64,000 bases of DNA from Planctomycetaceae bacterium (GCA_028284145.1 JANQSH010000143.1:25395-89394), one strand, 5' to 3'. Positions 38,858 to 48,546 are shown, counted from the stretch's first letter. The notes: generated from the sequence alone by a model not told the origin. Numbers and translations: made by a program.

Positions 38858-39196
38858 TCAATATCGGGGTAAGGAGTGGTCGATTTCCACGGCCCATTGA
38901 TCGATGCCACCGGCCATGCTTTGGGCCATCGGGTATCCCTGCTGGCGTAACCACATCGCCACCTGCAACGATCGCCCACCATGATGACAATGTACGATCA
39001 TTTCCTGACCATGGTGCGGTTGCAGTTCATCGACCCGCTGTTGAATCTCGCTCATCGGTAACAATGTTGCTTGCTCCAGTTTCACAAGTTCGTATTCGTT
39101 CTGCTCGCGACAATCGAGCAGCAGTATCTTGTCGCCATTATTCAATTTTTTATGCACCTGTTGGCAGGTGACTTCCAGTGGCAAAGTTTCGGTCAT
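38858..39196 (-). CDS. Single-domain rhodanese-like protein
   Basis: 112 aa. The rhodanese fold has LLLDCREQNEYE after beta-1 and the active-site loop VHCHHGGRSLQVA, with catalytic Cys in CHHGGRS. C-terminal MAGGIDQWAVEID is the usual GG-x-W ending. It may carry sulfur as a persulfide or act as a thiosulfate sulfurtransferase; the physiological partner is unknown. Its start overlaps the stop of the PQQ-propeller gene upstream by 4 bases. Confidence 0.9.
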   Translation of the reverse strand: MTETLPLEVTCQQVHKKLNNGDKILLLDCREQNEYELVKLEQATLLPMSEIQQRVDELQPHHGQEMIVHCHHGGRSLQVAMWLRQQGYPMAQSMAGGIDQWAVEIDHSLPRY

Positions 39197-41547
39197 GGTC
39201 GTGTCGTGTTCTCTTTCTGCGATGTCAAAATATTCGGTGGAGGGGAATTCGCTGGCTTACCCGGTCCGAAAACTGTTATGCGGTCTTCCTGTGTGATGAC
39301 GAGATAACCGTCCGAGACAAGCAAATTCCCGCCGCGCACAAAACCAAATTGCGAACGAAGTTCATGACGTTGTTTGAACAGTCTGTTAGTGGATTGGTCG
39401 AAATGGAAAACCTCGATCGCTTCTCTTTGCGGCCACCAGGTTTGGGTGGGTGTCATCATGCCGCGTCCGTAACCAGCCAATTCGGTCTCACGCACAACAT
39501 ACTTCCAGATCATGTTGCCGTTGTAATAGTCGAGTGACCAGAGCGAACGACCACTGACAATCAATTCCCGCTGCCGCACACCGATCAGGTGTTCCAGTCG
39601 ATCTTCCAGTTTGCGTTGCCAAAGCAATCGTCCGGTTTCCGCCTGCAGTGCAAACAGGAACGAAGAATCGGTGGGGGCAACAAAGACCTGATCACCATGG
39701 ACCAGCGGAGACAGCAGTCCGTTCAACTTCGGATCACTTCGCTCCAGAATCGTTTTTGGCGGCTGGCTTTCGTAGGTAATGACCCACTCCAGCGTGCCAT
39801 CGGATGTGGCTAATGCGCAGACCGCTCCTCGATTGGTCGAGAGAAAGAGACGATCGTCGGCTAATGCGAGCAGGAGATGGTCGACCAGATTTTCATTGTC
39901 GGATGTTTGCCCAACAATGGCGCAAGCCTGTTGATTCCAGATCACCCGGCCATCACTGGCATTAAGGCAAACCACATTGATCTGAATCTGGGGCGTCATT
40001 TTGCGCATGACCACATAGGCTTGCTCACCCCGCACGACCGGTGATCCTTCAAACGACCAGGCCTCTTCATTCTGCTGCGCATCAGCCTGTTGCACATCGC
40101 CAGCGGCAAGTTTCCACAACAATGTTCCCTCGCCACGGTCCAGATCGAGGCAGACGATTTCGCTTCTGAGCGCACGCAATTCGTTTCGCGCGCGCCCGGA
40201 GACCGGGCTGCCCATCCGCGCAAAAAGTCGACCGCCGGAGATCGTCATTGTATATCGCGGCACGCCGACAATGGGGCGTTCCGGCAACGGGTTTTTGAGA
40301 GCCGGAGACCAGGGTGACGGGTAGATGATCGCTGTCTCTCGCCGTTCGGAATCGAGACGAGATATTTCAGGTTCGTTACTTTCCTCTTCTGTCGCAGGCA
40401 ATTCGATCGGCCAGGCCGGTTCGCCTGTTGCCAGATCAAAAGCCAGAATGGTGTTGGCATCGTTGACGAACAGACGATTGTTGCAGATGACTGGAAAATG
40501 TCTCGGCCAGGAATGGGAACCCAGAGCCGGTCGGGGATTCGGAACGGGTAACCGTTCCGGAGAGAGTGCAACCGACCAGAGCGGTCGATTCAAAGAAATA
40601 TCCGCAGGTGCAGAGCCATTACGTCGCATGCCAGACGCAAACGAATTCCAGTTGGCTGAACTCCCGACCGGTTTCCATTTGCGAACGTTCGCGAACTCCT
40701 GTTCAAGAATCTCAACCAGATTTCCCTCCCGTCCAGCCAGGGTCCCTTCGATCTGGTCAAACTGCTGCTGACAGGCGTCCAATTCCAACCGGGCGCGCCA
40801 GAAGTTCCCTTCCGCGATGCTGCATAATACCAGCCGGGCCAGTACCAATTCGGGTTTGATGTTCGTATCCGGATAGCGCAACACCGGTAGCATCTCGTGC
40901 GGTGACAGGATTTTTTCGCCAGCCTCTTTGTCCGGGTTTTGGTTATCGGGTACGTTTGCCGGGCGTTTTGCTGGCGGGGCGAGCATGGTCCAGTATTTGC
41001 GGGCGGTCGAATAATCACCCCGTTCCCACGCCCATTCTCCCAGCTTTGATAGTGCATCATCACCATGGCTGCTGACGAATGCCTGTTGCAGAATGCGTGT
41101 CAGCAATTCAGCATCGCGCCGCCGGACGCCATCGTCAAACCAGCGTTTCGCCTGCGCGTCGACCTGCTGACGGTACAAGGCCAATGCTTCAGGAGGCAGG
41201 CTTGAAAGTAACAGGTTGCAATAGGTCGTCGAACTGATGTACCGCTCCGCAAGCGTGGGCGAGGTGATGTTCCGCTCCACCCGAATTGGTACCAATGTCT
41301 GGCGATGGTCCCGCGACAGATTTCGCAACACGTTGATTGCTTGAGCCCATTGACCATCGGCCAGATAGTCGTCAACTGTGGCGAGTTTCTTGATGACGAT
41401 GCCATCGGTCGGCAGCGTGACAGATTCGCGAAATCGGCTCGGTAGACGGATGGGATCGTCTTGCGCGCTGGTCAACCGGGGAAGACAGAATCCGATCATG
41501 AACGAAATCAACAAAGCGCACCGCGATGAATTTCCAGGTTGTGACAT
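39193..41547 (-). CDS. Large secreted PQQ-type beta-propeller protein
   Basis: About 784 aa from the ATG giving a signal peptide ending near TSAQDD; further ATGs lie upstream. The N-terminal part (about 40-270) is helical and TPR-like. PQQ_2-like blades include LAFDLATGEPAWPIELP, VCLNASDGRVIWNQQA, CALATSDGTLEWVITY, FALQAETGRLLWQRKL and WSLDYYNGNMIWKYV. It probably functions as an exported scaffold. It overlaps the rhodanese gene. Confidence 0.88.
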   Translation of the reverse strand: MSQPGNSSRCALLISFMIGFCLPRLTSAQDDPIRLPSRFRESVTLPTDGIVIKKLATVDDYLADGQWAQAINVLRNLSRDHRQTLVPIRVERNITSPTLAERYISSTTYCNLLLSSLPPEALALYRQQVDAQAKRWFDDGVRRRDAELLTRILQQAFVSSHGDDALSKLGEWAWERGDYSTARKYWTMLAPPAKRPANVPDNQNPDKEAGEKILSPHEMLPVLRYPDTNIKPELVLARLVLCSIAEGNFWRARLELDACQQQFDQIEGTLAGREGNLVEILEQEFANVRKWKPVGSSANWNSFASGMRRNGSAPADISLNRPLWSVALSPERLPVPNPRPALGSHSWPRHFPVICNNRLFVNDANTILAFDLATGEPAWPIELPATEEESNEPEISRLDSERRETAIIYPSPWSPALKNPLPERPIVGVPRYTMTISGGRLFARMGSPVSGRARNELRALRSEIVCLDLDRGEGTLLWKLAAGDVQQADAQQNEEAWSFEGSPVVRGEQAYVVMRKMTPQIQINVVCLNASDGRVIWNQQACAIVGQTSDNENLVDHLLLALADDRLFLSTNRGAVCALATSDGTLEWVITYESQPPKTILERSDPKLNGLLSPLVHGDQVFVAPTDSSFLFALQAETGRLLWQRKLEDRLEHLIGVRQRELIVSGRSLWSLDYYNGNMIWKYVVRETELAGYGRGMMTPTQTWWPQREAIEVFHFDQSTNRLFKQRHELRSQFGFVRGGNLLVSDGYLVITQEDRITVFGPGKPANSPPPNILTSQKENTTRP

Positions 41548-41656
41548 CGCGTGAAGGAACATGCCTTGAATGTCTCCGCCCTTTTTGAACATCGATATAC
41601 CCACAGCATATTATACGCGGAACCCTACAATCCAATGAAGGACACAATGCGGGAAT

Positions 41657-41824
41657 TCAAGTCGATTCGCGTAAACGTGTGCCAACCCAGAAAACCACGA
41701 TCCCCGCAACCGTCAACGCTGGCATCCAGATCAGCTGGAAGCCGAAGTTCAACTGCCACAGAATGAGCATCGGCAGGAACGTCAAAGCGGTGAGTTGCAT
41801 TAACATGCCAATTTGCTGTTTCAT
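41657..41824 (-). CDS. 55-aa two-TM membrane protein overlapping the cupredoxin-like gene
   Basis: A short frame from the ATG at 41824 to the TGA at 41657. Its ATG overlaps the TGA of the cupredoxin-like gene (ATGA at 41821-41824), a strong sign of coupled translation. The peptide begins MKQQIGMLMQLTALTFLP and is almost wholly hydrophobic: two TM helices (about 5-26 and 29-48) end in a basic tail (GTRLREST). I recognise no named family. It probably assembles with or is regulated with the upstream gene. Confidence 0.7.
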   Translation of the reverse strand: MKQQIGMLMQLTALTFLPMLILWQLNFGFQLIWMPALTVAGIVVFWVGTRLREST

Positions 41825-42624
41825 GGTTTTGACGACTCACCAAAAAGTTTTTCTTTTGGCACACTGTGCGGAGCCAATTGCGTCGTCTGTCCGGGCAACA
41901 CCGTCACCTGCAGGCTTCGCCGGGATTTGCAACCGATCATGACATAACCGGTTCGTTCATGCCAGGCGACCAGTTCGTGCTGTCCAACCGGCAGCCGATC
42001 AATTTGAAATTCCCCTTTCGCGTTGGTGATCGCCACATAGGGGTGATCGGTCACCAGCCACCAGCTCTGCATCCAGGGATGAATCGTGCAGGCAACTTTG
42101 AAGGGGAACCGCTCGCCACTCTTGAATGAGATTGCCTTTCCCGCGTGATCGCGATGATCGACCAGCAGGCTGACGGAATCGTTCGCGAATGGCAGTGTCA
42201 TGACGACATGTGGAAGAAAATCGCTGTTGAGAAGTCGAACCGGTTGCCCTGCCTGAACGGTCAAAACGTGAGGAAGGAATCGACAACTCTTCATGTCGAA
42301 AATCACCGGTTCATTACTTGACTCGATCAGGTCAGGATGAACCGTCTCTGGTTTTTTTCGCAGATAGACGAAGACATTGGCGATGCCCTTTGACTTCGGA
42401 TCGACCACAAAGGTCTCATCCGGCACCGGTTCCGGTGCACAAATTGCGGCATCTTTGAGCAGTTCCTGCAACTTCGGAGTCGCCTGCGGTTTTTCCGGCA
42501 CTTCACCGTCAAACACAACTCGACCTTTGATGGAACCCCACTGCGGTTCTTCCGCGTGTATTGCAGGGAGTGATCCACACAGCATGATCAGGCAGATCAA
42601 CTTGTCAACGGTATCCGTTCGCAT
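41821..42624 (-). CDS. Secreted plastocyanin-like cupredoxin domain protein (1 of 2)
   Basis: 267 aa with an N-terminal signal peptide (cleavage near HAEEPQ). Type I copper ligands can be read as the His in SDFLPHVVM and Cys/His/Met in VACTIHPWMQSWW. A carboxypeptidase-regulatory-like beta domain follows (AITNAKGEFQIDRLPVGQHELVAWHE). The protein ends in a Pro/Lys-rich tail. It may be a periplasmic electron carrier. It is a clear paralogue of the gene at 42721, and the 55-aa membrane protein gene overlaps its stop codon. Confidence 0.85.
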   Translation of the reverse strand: MRTDTVDKLICLIMLCGSLPAIHAEEPQWGSIKGRVVFDGEVPEKPQATPKLQELLKDAAICAPEPVPDETFVVDPKSKGIANVFVYLRKKPETVHPDLIESSNEPVIFDMKSCRFLPHVLTVQAGQPVRLLNSDFLPHVVMTLPFANDSVSLLVDHRDHAGKAISFKSGERFPFKVACTIHPWMQSWWLVTDHPYVAITNAKGEFQIDRLPVGQHELVAWHERTGYVMIGCKSRRSLQVTVLPGQTTQLAPHSVPKEKLFGESSKP

Positions 42625-42720
42625 GCGAATTGCGCTCTCTCTGGTGATGAAAAAAGTGAGTCCGAAATTGCTCCGAACTCACTTCGTTTGATACCTGTTC
42701 CAGTTCACTCTGCTGGTGGG

Positions 42721-43500
42721 TTACTTCAGCATATCAGCAGTGACCTTGAAGTCTTTTGTCTTGGAACCACGATCGGTGACCGTCACCTTGAAACCACGTC
42801 TGGAATTCTCATCAAGGTCGCTGAGATAACCCGCTCGTTCGTGCCAGAGTACGAACTCATGCTCGCCGGCAGGAATTTTGTCGATTTTGAATTCGCCTTT
42901 TTCGTTGGTGACGACGGCATAGGGATGATCCAGAATCATCCAGTAAGCTTTCATCCAGGGGTGAATGTTGCATTGAACAATGGCCGGCAGACGTTCAGCT
43001 TCCGTCACGTTGATGGCCAGCCCAACACGGTCACGACCGTTCATCGCCTGATTGAATGGCTGGTTGACGAATGGCTGGAAGTTCACGTTGTGCGCGCAGT
43101 CATCATCAGAAAGCACGTTGATTTTTTGATCGGTCCGCACAACCATCGCATGTGGCAGAAAGCGGCAATTCTTCTGGTCCATCACCACCTTGTCTTCTTC
43201 GCTCTTCTCCAAATCAGGGTGAATCTCATCAACACGTCGAAGGTAGACAAAGATATTTGCAATCCCTTTGCTCTCGGCATCAATAACCAGGCTGTCATCA
43301 ACAATCGGACCATCTGCTGCACAGACGGTCGGATCTTTTGTCGCTTTGCCCCTGGCAATCAGTGGTTCGGCTTTGGGGATGTCACCATCAAATACAATTT
43401 TTCCCGAAACCGAACCCCAGCCCTGTGCAAAACTGGTTTGGGCGGCAAAGGCAGTCAGAACCACAACAGCGATCGTCAGCAGGCGCAGCGTCATTTTCAT
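42721..43500 (-). CDS. Secreted plastocyanin-like cupredoxin domain protein (2 of 2)
   Basis: 259 aa with a signal peptide ending near TSFAQGW. The layout matches its neighbour: IANIFVYLRR, then SDDDCAHNVNFQPF with the first copper His, then VQCNIHPWMKAYW with Cys/His/Met, then VTNEKGEFKIDKIPAGEHEFVLWHE. By eye the two share roughly half their residues over most of their length, so a tandem duplication is likely. Copper binding is inferred from the ligand pattern. A 96-base gap separates the pair. Confidence 0.85.
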   Translation of the reverse strand: MKMTLRLLTIAVVVLTAFAAQTSFAQGWGSVSGKIVFDGDIPKAEPLIARGKATKDPTVCAADGPIVDDSLVIDAESKGIANIFVYLRRVDEIHPDLEKSEEDKVVMDQKNCRFLPHAMVVRTDQKINVLSDDDCAHNVNFQPFVNQPFNQAMNGRDRVGLAINVTEAERLPAIVQCNIHPWMKAYWMILDHPYAVVTNEKGEFKIDKIPAGEHEFVLWHERAGYLSDLDENSRRGFKVTVTDRGSKTKDFKVTADMLK

Positions 43501-43871
43501 TCTGTCGTTTCCTTATTGGCAGCAAATGGAATGGGCGGGCATCTTGCCGGGAAGCTTGCTCGCTCTTTCAATTTGGCGAGCGAATCATCCATGACAAAAC
43601 GATGGAGGTTCGGTGTGGGTGAAGAAGCGATCGTGTTGAACGTCTCCACCGACCGGGTGGGGCGCATTTGTCTGACTGGAGGCCAGATTTCCTACGCTTG
43701 AAAATTTAACAAATCATCAAGTCAGAATCGACCCCACGAACTGTACAAACAGTATTTCTCACCTTTTTTCAGTCTCAGGAACAGATTGTTCCGATTTACT
43801 CGACACTCTTGACCTTTGTCATTCTCGCATCATCAGCGGGCCTGGGGACCAGACCAGAGTCTCCCGCTTTC
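43501..43871. other. Gene-free interval
   Basis: About 370 bases between the cupredoxin-like gene and the stop of the TIM44-like gene. No repeat copy, RNA gene or clear terminator was seen; it should contain the promoter of the cupredoxin pair. Confidence 0.45.
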
Positions 43872-45881
43872 TCACGCAGAGGTTGTGTTCTGCCGCGATT
43901 GCTGTTTGCGTTGACGGCGGAGTTTCCGCGCTCTTTGATACATCTCGCGTCTGACCTGTGAGATACGCAGCTTAATATCGGCCGGTGCATAGTTCATCCG
44001 CGCGCCGTAATTGACCAGCAGGCGAGTTTCCGCTTTCGACAATTGTCCGTCGGCAAGGCTCACCTCGACCAGTTGCTTCATGAATCGATCCGCCTCTTTT
44101 CGATCGTGTGGGAGGGGCAGCTCAATTTTCTCATCGCGACCAGAGTTGAACGCTTCCTGCATCTGGTCTTTCGACAACCCCATCCTCTTGCCAAACTTGA
44201 TGAGCGTACGTTGCTCGCGTTTGTCTGCTTCTCCGTCCGCCCAGACCATGCGGGCCAGTACTGCCAATATCAGCCTGGAGTCGCCATGCATCAAAGAAAA
44301 ATCCAGAGCGGCAGCACCATTTGAGCCGTGCGTGTCAATCTCCGGGATATCGATCACCGATTGCCGCTCGGTGACAATCGGCCGGTAGGCAAAGTCGTGC
44401 GTGAACGGTTTGATTTCAACCAGCCCCCACTCGTGAGCCCCATCGACCAGGCTACTGCCACAAAACTGACACGCCTGCTCTTTGGATACGGCGATCGGTG
44501 CTCCGCATGAGGCACAGGATGACGAAGAGAACGTTCGACTGGCAACACTCTTCGCTCCATGTTGGCGGGTGAGGACATAGATATGTGAGAAGATGGCCTG
44601 ATCGCGGACAACCCTGGACCGTTTCCCGGGTATGCCTTTCAACCGTTTGCCCGACCAGCGAACCAGGACATGAACGCGGTCAAATACTGCCTCATCACCC
44701 GAATCCACCTTCAAAACCTCGACCTTGCCGACAGCGGGGTCTTTCCAGTATTCATTGTCCGGAAACCGTTCCATTTGCGGGATGCCATCGGCCTGATCGG
44801 ACAGAATTGGCAACGCATGTCCGTCGTCGTTGAAAAAAGAAGCGGCTTTTAATCGGTAGAACATGACCGATGCGCGATCCTCAATATACTGCACGCTGAA
44901 ATCAGGGTCTTGCGATTTCAGGTCTTGTAATCCGGGAACATTCGCGTTGGAATCCGGTAGACGCCACTCCTGTGCCTGTGTGATTTCGGCAAGCACCCAA
45001 TCATGTTCTCCGGAATTCACGGTTGAACCACATGCCTGGCAGGTGGCACGATCGACGACCGTTAAAGGGGCGGCGCACATCGGGCAATTCCCTTCAATTC
45101 CCCCCGGTTGGGCGACCGTTTTGGCATCATGCCGACGATGAAACGACCAGAATTCAACAAACGGCTCCGGCTGCTTCAATCCGCGAATTTTCCTGCCCGA
45201 TTTCAAATCGACATCGTAATCGACCGCCGTGGCGGGGATGCGGATATGAACGGTGTCAAAATGTTCGTCTGCATAGACCCCGACGACTTCGATCGCCCCA
45301 ATTTCGACATCTTCCATCTGATTGCGGTAACCTTCCGCTTTTTGCATTTCGATCTGCAGGGAAAAACGTTCGTGAATGCCATCGCTGATGAATGCTCGAA
45401 CCGAAGCCAGATTCTGTTCGCTCCAGGCATGCTGAATTTTGACAAATGCGGAGGAGACACGTTCCAGCAGACGCGCCTCGTCAAATTGGGGATCGCGCGA
45501 AAGTAAAGACAGTATGGCCCCGGCTTGTTCGTTTTCACGTTGTATGGCGGCTTCCTGTCGAATGACGTGCGAAACGTGCGACTCTCTCGCCTGGCGAGCC
45601 GAGAGGACAAAAAAGAGAACAATCACAATCAGCGTTGGGATGCCGATAGCGGGATACCTGAAGGCGAGGTGGATCAGGTCAAACAATGGAATGCCACCGC
45701 CTGAGCCACTGCCACCGAAACCTCCCCCTCCTCCAAAACCACCGCCACCGCCGGCACCACCGTAACCCCCACCACCGCCAGCGCGGGCCCAGGAAATCTC
45801 AGGCGTGAGGAGCAACAGAAAAAAGCTCACCACCGCCGGAAATAACAGCAGCAGCGGGAGGTTTTTGCGATAGTGAATCAT
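43872..45881 (-). CDS. Membrane protein with Gly-rich segment, TIM44-like and TerB-like domains
   Basis: 669 aa. A signal or first TM helix (about 8-28) precedes a Gly-rich stretch of GGGGGYGGAG-type repeats (about 33-63), then a TM helix (about 75-95). Two TIM44-like domains follow, each ending in a zinc ribbon (CPMCAAPLTVVDRATCQACG and CASCGAPIAVSKEQACQFCG). The C-terminal ~130 aa resembles TerB-like helical domains (LARMVWADGEADKREQRTLIKFGKRMG). TIM44-like domains bind membranes or proteins in transport. A role in envelope transport or stress response is inferred only. Confidence 0.82.
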   Translation of the reverse strand: MIHYRKNLPLLLLFPAVVSFFLLLLTPEISWARAGGGGGYGGAGGGGGFGGGGGFGGSGSGGGIPLFDLIHLAFRYPAIGIPTLIVIVLFFVLSARQARESHVSHVIRQEAAIQRENEQAGAILSLLSRDPQFDEARLLERVSSAFVKIQHAWSEQNLASVRAFISDGIHERFSLQIEMQKAEGYRNQMEDVEIGAIEVVGVYADEHFDTVHIRIPATAVDYDVDLKSGRKIRGLKQPEPFVEFWSFHRRHDAKTVAQPGGIEGNCPMCAAPLTVVDRATCQACGSTVNSGEHDWVLAEITQAQEWRLPDSNANVPGLQDLKSQDPDFSVQYIEDRASVMFYRLKAASFFNDDGHALPILSDQADGIPQMERFPDNEYWKDPAVGKVEVLKVDSGDEAVFDRVHVLVRWSGKRLKGIPGKRSRVVRDQAIFSHIYVLTRQHGAKSVASRTFSSSSCASCGAPIAVSKEQACQFCGSSLVDGAHEWGLVEIKPFTHDFAYRPIVTERQSVIDIPEIDTHGSNGAAALDFSLMHGDSRLILAVLARMVWADGEADKREQRTLIKFGKRMGLSKDQMQEAFNSGRDEKIELPLPHDRKEADRFMKQLVEVSLADGQLSKAETRLLVNYGARMNYAPADIKLRISQVRREMYQRARKLRRQRKQQSRQNTTSA

Positions 45882-46097
45882 AATCGTCTCGCGTGAGGAG
45901 AAGTGGATCGCGATGCGTCATCGTACCGGTTGCAAAAACAATCCCGCAAGCGGAGATTGAGCGCGGCTCATCCTCTGCAACGCATCCAGCGATTAGTGGG
46001 CCGTCAAGACGGAATGTTGGGTTTGATAAAGTTGCATGGAGCAACAACGAAGCCGGCTATATCAATCCGTACCCCAAAACGGAGCCTTGACAAGGCA

Positions 46098-46200
46098 CCA
46101 GGCAGTTTACCTTCTGGTGTGAATCTCTGGTTCGTGGGGGGGCCTGTGTTTGTAGACCTGACAACGCGCATCGCGGCACAGAAGAGCGTAATACGCCCTG
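46098..46200 (-). repeat. Interspersed hairpin repeat, copy 8, inverted
   Basis: Full copy in the opposite orientation (CCAGGCAGTTTACC to GCGTAATACGCCCTG). It does not provide a stop codon: it lies 57 bases downstream of the PQQ-propeller gene and about 215 bases upstream of the TIM44-like gene. Confidence 0.85.
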
Positions 46201-46257
46201 CCTGGTTCTCGAAAGAATGAGGACTTTGGGATCAGATGACTTGTTAAGCGGTGATAA

Positions 46258-47556
46258 TCAATTCTTGCCACCCACGCAATAAAGTGCTCTCGTGCTACGG
46301 ATGAACAATTGCCCGTCACCCGGTGCAATCGATGCACGGAAAACCTCTTCATGTTCCGATTTGAGGGATTTGTTTTCTGCGACCATTTCCGGTTCGTCAT
46401 TGAACCGAAAAACCTTCGTCAGTCCTGATTCTTCCAACACGTAGACCAGTTCTTTGGCAACCAGAGGTGTGGCCGAATAATTGCCCCCCAATCGCATTGG
46501 GCTCGCCATCTTTCCGGTTTGCGTGTCGAAACGGATTCCGACGCCATTCATCGCGACGAGAAACAGAGTCTCCCCCACCTTCACAGGCGAAGCGAGAACG
46601 CGACCGTTCAACCGCGGTGTTTTCCAGGCAAGGTCATCTTTCACATTTGTGGCATCCCCTCGTGCGGTCGGCTTGATGGCATACGTTGTGCCTCCTTCGG
46701 GACGTTCGTTGGGAACATAGATGACTCCCTTACCTGCCAGACAGGAGGGGGTCCCCCGACCCTGGGTGGAGGTGTCCCAGCAGTGCCACAATTCCTTGCC
46801 CGTTTTCAGATCGTAAGCCCAGCCGCCGAATTGTCCGTTGATGACGATCTGTTGCTGATTGCCATCGGTAAACAGAATGGGCGACGCCCACCCCCCCTTG
46901 GAGCCTTTGAACCTGGAGATCGGCTTGATGTTCCGACTTGTACGCCACAATTCTTCGCCCGTCAATCTGTTGTAAGCTGCGATAAAAGACAGCGATGTAT
47001 CTCCACTGTCACAGGACTGAATGACCAGATCGCCAACGATCAGCGGAGAACTTCCGGTACCGAATGGACCGGGGAATTTTCCAAGTTCTTTCGACCAGAG
47101 CACTTTGCCCTGCATGTCGAGGCAGTGAAAACCGCCGCGGCCAAAAAACGCGTAAACCCGTTCGCCATCGGTCGCGGGCGTTGATGTCGCGTAGCTGTTC
47201 ATCGCGTGGACCGATTCGGCCGGTCCGGTGTGCACATCCCGCTGCCAGAATATCGCGCCATCTTTCGCATTCACACAGACAACGCGGCGGGTCACCGAAT
47301 CACCCTGTTTTTCCGACGTGGTGACGAAAATGCGATTGTCCCAGGTGATGGGTGATGAATGCCCTTCGCCCGGCAGTTCTGTTCGCCAGGCAACGGAATC
47401 GCTGTTCCATTTGACAGGCAGGTTGATCGCCTGGCTCTGGCTGTTGCTTTCGGGCCCCCGGAACTGAGGCCAGTTTTCCGCCAGAGAATCAACAGTGATA
47501 CACAGGGTAACGGCGAGAAACATCGCGAACGGATATCGGTGGTTCATCAATCTCAT
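46258..47556 (-). CDS. Secreted PQQ-type beta-propeller protein
   Basis: 432 aa with a signal peptide (FAMFLAVTLCITVDSLAENW). Blade motifs are VCVNAKDGAIFWQRDVHTG, HCLDMQGKVLWSKELGKF, AAYNRLTGEELWRTS and YDLKTGKELWHCW. Length and layout match the 412-aa propeller protein at 35243. No quinone-binding catalytic residues are obvious. The most upstream ATG was chosen; an ATG three codons later is equally good. It is probably exported to the periplasm. Confidence 0.88.
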   Translation of the reverse strand: MRLMNHRYPFAMFLAVTLCITVDSLAENWPQFRGPESNSQSQAINLPVKWNSDSVAWRTELPGEGHSSPITWDNRIFVTTSEKQGDSVTRRVVCVNAKDGAIFWQRDVHTGPAESVHAMNSYATSTPATDGERVYAFFGRGGFHCLDMQGKVLWSKELGKFPGPFGTGSSPLIVGDLVIQSCDSGDTSLSFIAAYNRLTGEELWRTSRNIKPISRFKGSKGGWASPILFTDGNQQQIVINGQFGGWAYDLKTGKELWHCWDTSTQGRGTPSCLAGKGVIYVPNERPEGGTTYAIKPTARGDATNVKDDLAWKTPRLNGRVLASPVKVGETLFLVAMNGVGIRFDTQTGKMASPMRLGGNYSATPLVAKELVYVLEESGLTKVFRFNDEPEMVAENKSLKSEHEEVFRASIAPGDGQLFIRSTRALYCVGGKN

Positions 47557-47720
47557 CTCCTGGTTCGCTCAACTCAAAAGTTGGCAAACGGCATGTTGGT
47601 CGTTTACTCGAGGGTTCAACAACCCGGCTTGGCATCAACATGCTCTGATCTTACAGGTCGTGGAATGCATGTCCAGCGAGCGGCGTATTTGGAACCCCGG
47701 CAGGCGGCCGATCACAACCG

Positions 47721-47750
47721 GGAAGCCATACCCGCGCAGGCCGGGATGAC
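47721..47750. repeat. Half-copy of a GTCAT-type REP-like repeat
   Basis: ATACCCGCGCAGGCCGGGATGAC matches one arm of the nested inverted repeat at 51357-51435. It lies in the gap between the PQQ-propeller and ImmA/IrrE-like genes. Confidence 0.5.
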
Positions 47751-47838
47751 TCCAAAGTTGTTCCCGCCTGGGAAAACCGATGTGAGGTATCAGCCGACGA
47801 GAATGATTGATCCAGTTCGCGAGCTGGTATCTCGCAGT

Positions 47839-48546
47839 TCATGCGAATTGTTCGACCGGCGTTGTTCGCAGAATCTCGCGTTGCCAGCCAGCTTCATGCA
47901 CGGGCCAGCACTGCACGTGGAACTGTTCGTCCGAGGTTTGCATCACATGGCTGGTGTGCTGGGATTCGCGCCAGGCCTGTTCTTCCAGCGGCTGCAGTCG
48001 AGAGGCACTTCCACCCTGATTGGAGCGGCGGAATGTGATTTGTCCCTGGTCGATAATTGTGATCCAGGTCGGCAATACACCATCCAGCATTCGTCGGGCG
48101 ATCAGTTCGTGGCTCGCCGTTTGATAGACGTTCTTCAGCGAGAAGAGATCATAACCACATCGTTCGGCATCATCAAAGAACCAATCATCCGGCAGCAGCA
48201 AATGCGTGGCGAACCGGTTGGCAATCTGTTCCCGTAAGGCGGGATTGCCATCGTCCCAGGTCCATTCCCCCTCGTGCAAATCAAGTATGCGAAATGCGAA
48301 ATGCTCGCCCAGTTCGTGTGCGGTGGCCCATTGCAGACGTTCTGGTCGTTTGTCCGGTTGGAGGAAGATCGCCGACTGACCCCGAATAACAGCGTACCGC
48401 GCCCGCTGCGCCTGCCGAGAATCGATCGCGACTTCAATCTTCATCTGCCGGGCCAGCGCGATGGCATCAACTGGTGGCCCGAGACATCCTGCCCGGGACA
48501 ATTCCTGCATCGCAATTTCATCAATAATCGATTCACACATCTTCAC
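47839..48546 (-). CDS. ImmA/IrrE family metallopeptidase-like protein
   Basis: 235 aa (GTG start; an ATG two codons later). The ImmA/IrrE pattern is ATAHELGEHFAFRI followed by REQIANRFATHLLLP. The zinc motif reads HELGE, not HELGH, so the second His ligand is replaced by Glu or shifted by one; activity is uncertain. Family members cleave repressors, releasing mobile-element or DNA-damage responses. No cognate Xre-type repressor gene is visible nearby. It is transcribed divergently from the HlyD-like gene. Confidence 0.8.
   Translation of the reverse strand: MKMCESIIDEIAMQELSRAGCLGPPVDAIALARQMKIEVAIDSRQAQRARYAVIRGQSAIFLQPDKRPERLQWATAHELGEHFAFRILDLHEGEWTWDDGNPALREQIANRFATHLLLPDDWFFDDAERCGYDLFSLKNVYQTASHELIARRMLDGVLPTWITIIDQGQITFRRSNQGGSASRLQPLEEQAWRESQHTSHVMQTSDEQFHVQCWPVHEAGWQREILRTTPVEQFA

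Noticed and set aside
42688..43701. Plus-strand 337-aa open frame
   Set aside because: It is antisense to the second cupredoxin-like gene, which has a signal peptide and a clear paralogue.
35243..47556. PQQ-propeller genes as quinoprotein dehydrogenases
   Set aside because: Blade motifs are present but no quinone-binding or catalytic residues of dehydrogenases were recognised; such proteins are usually non-enzymatic.
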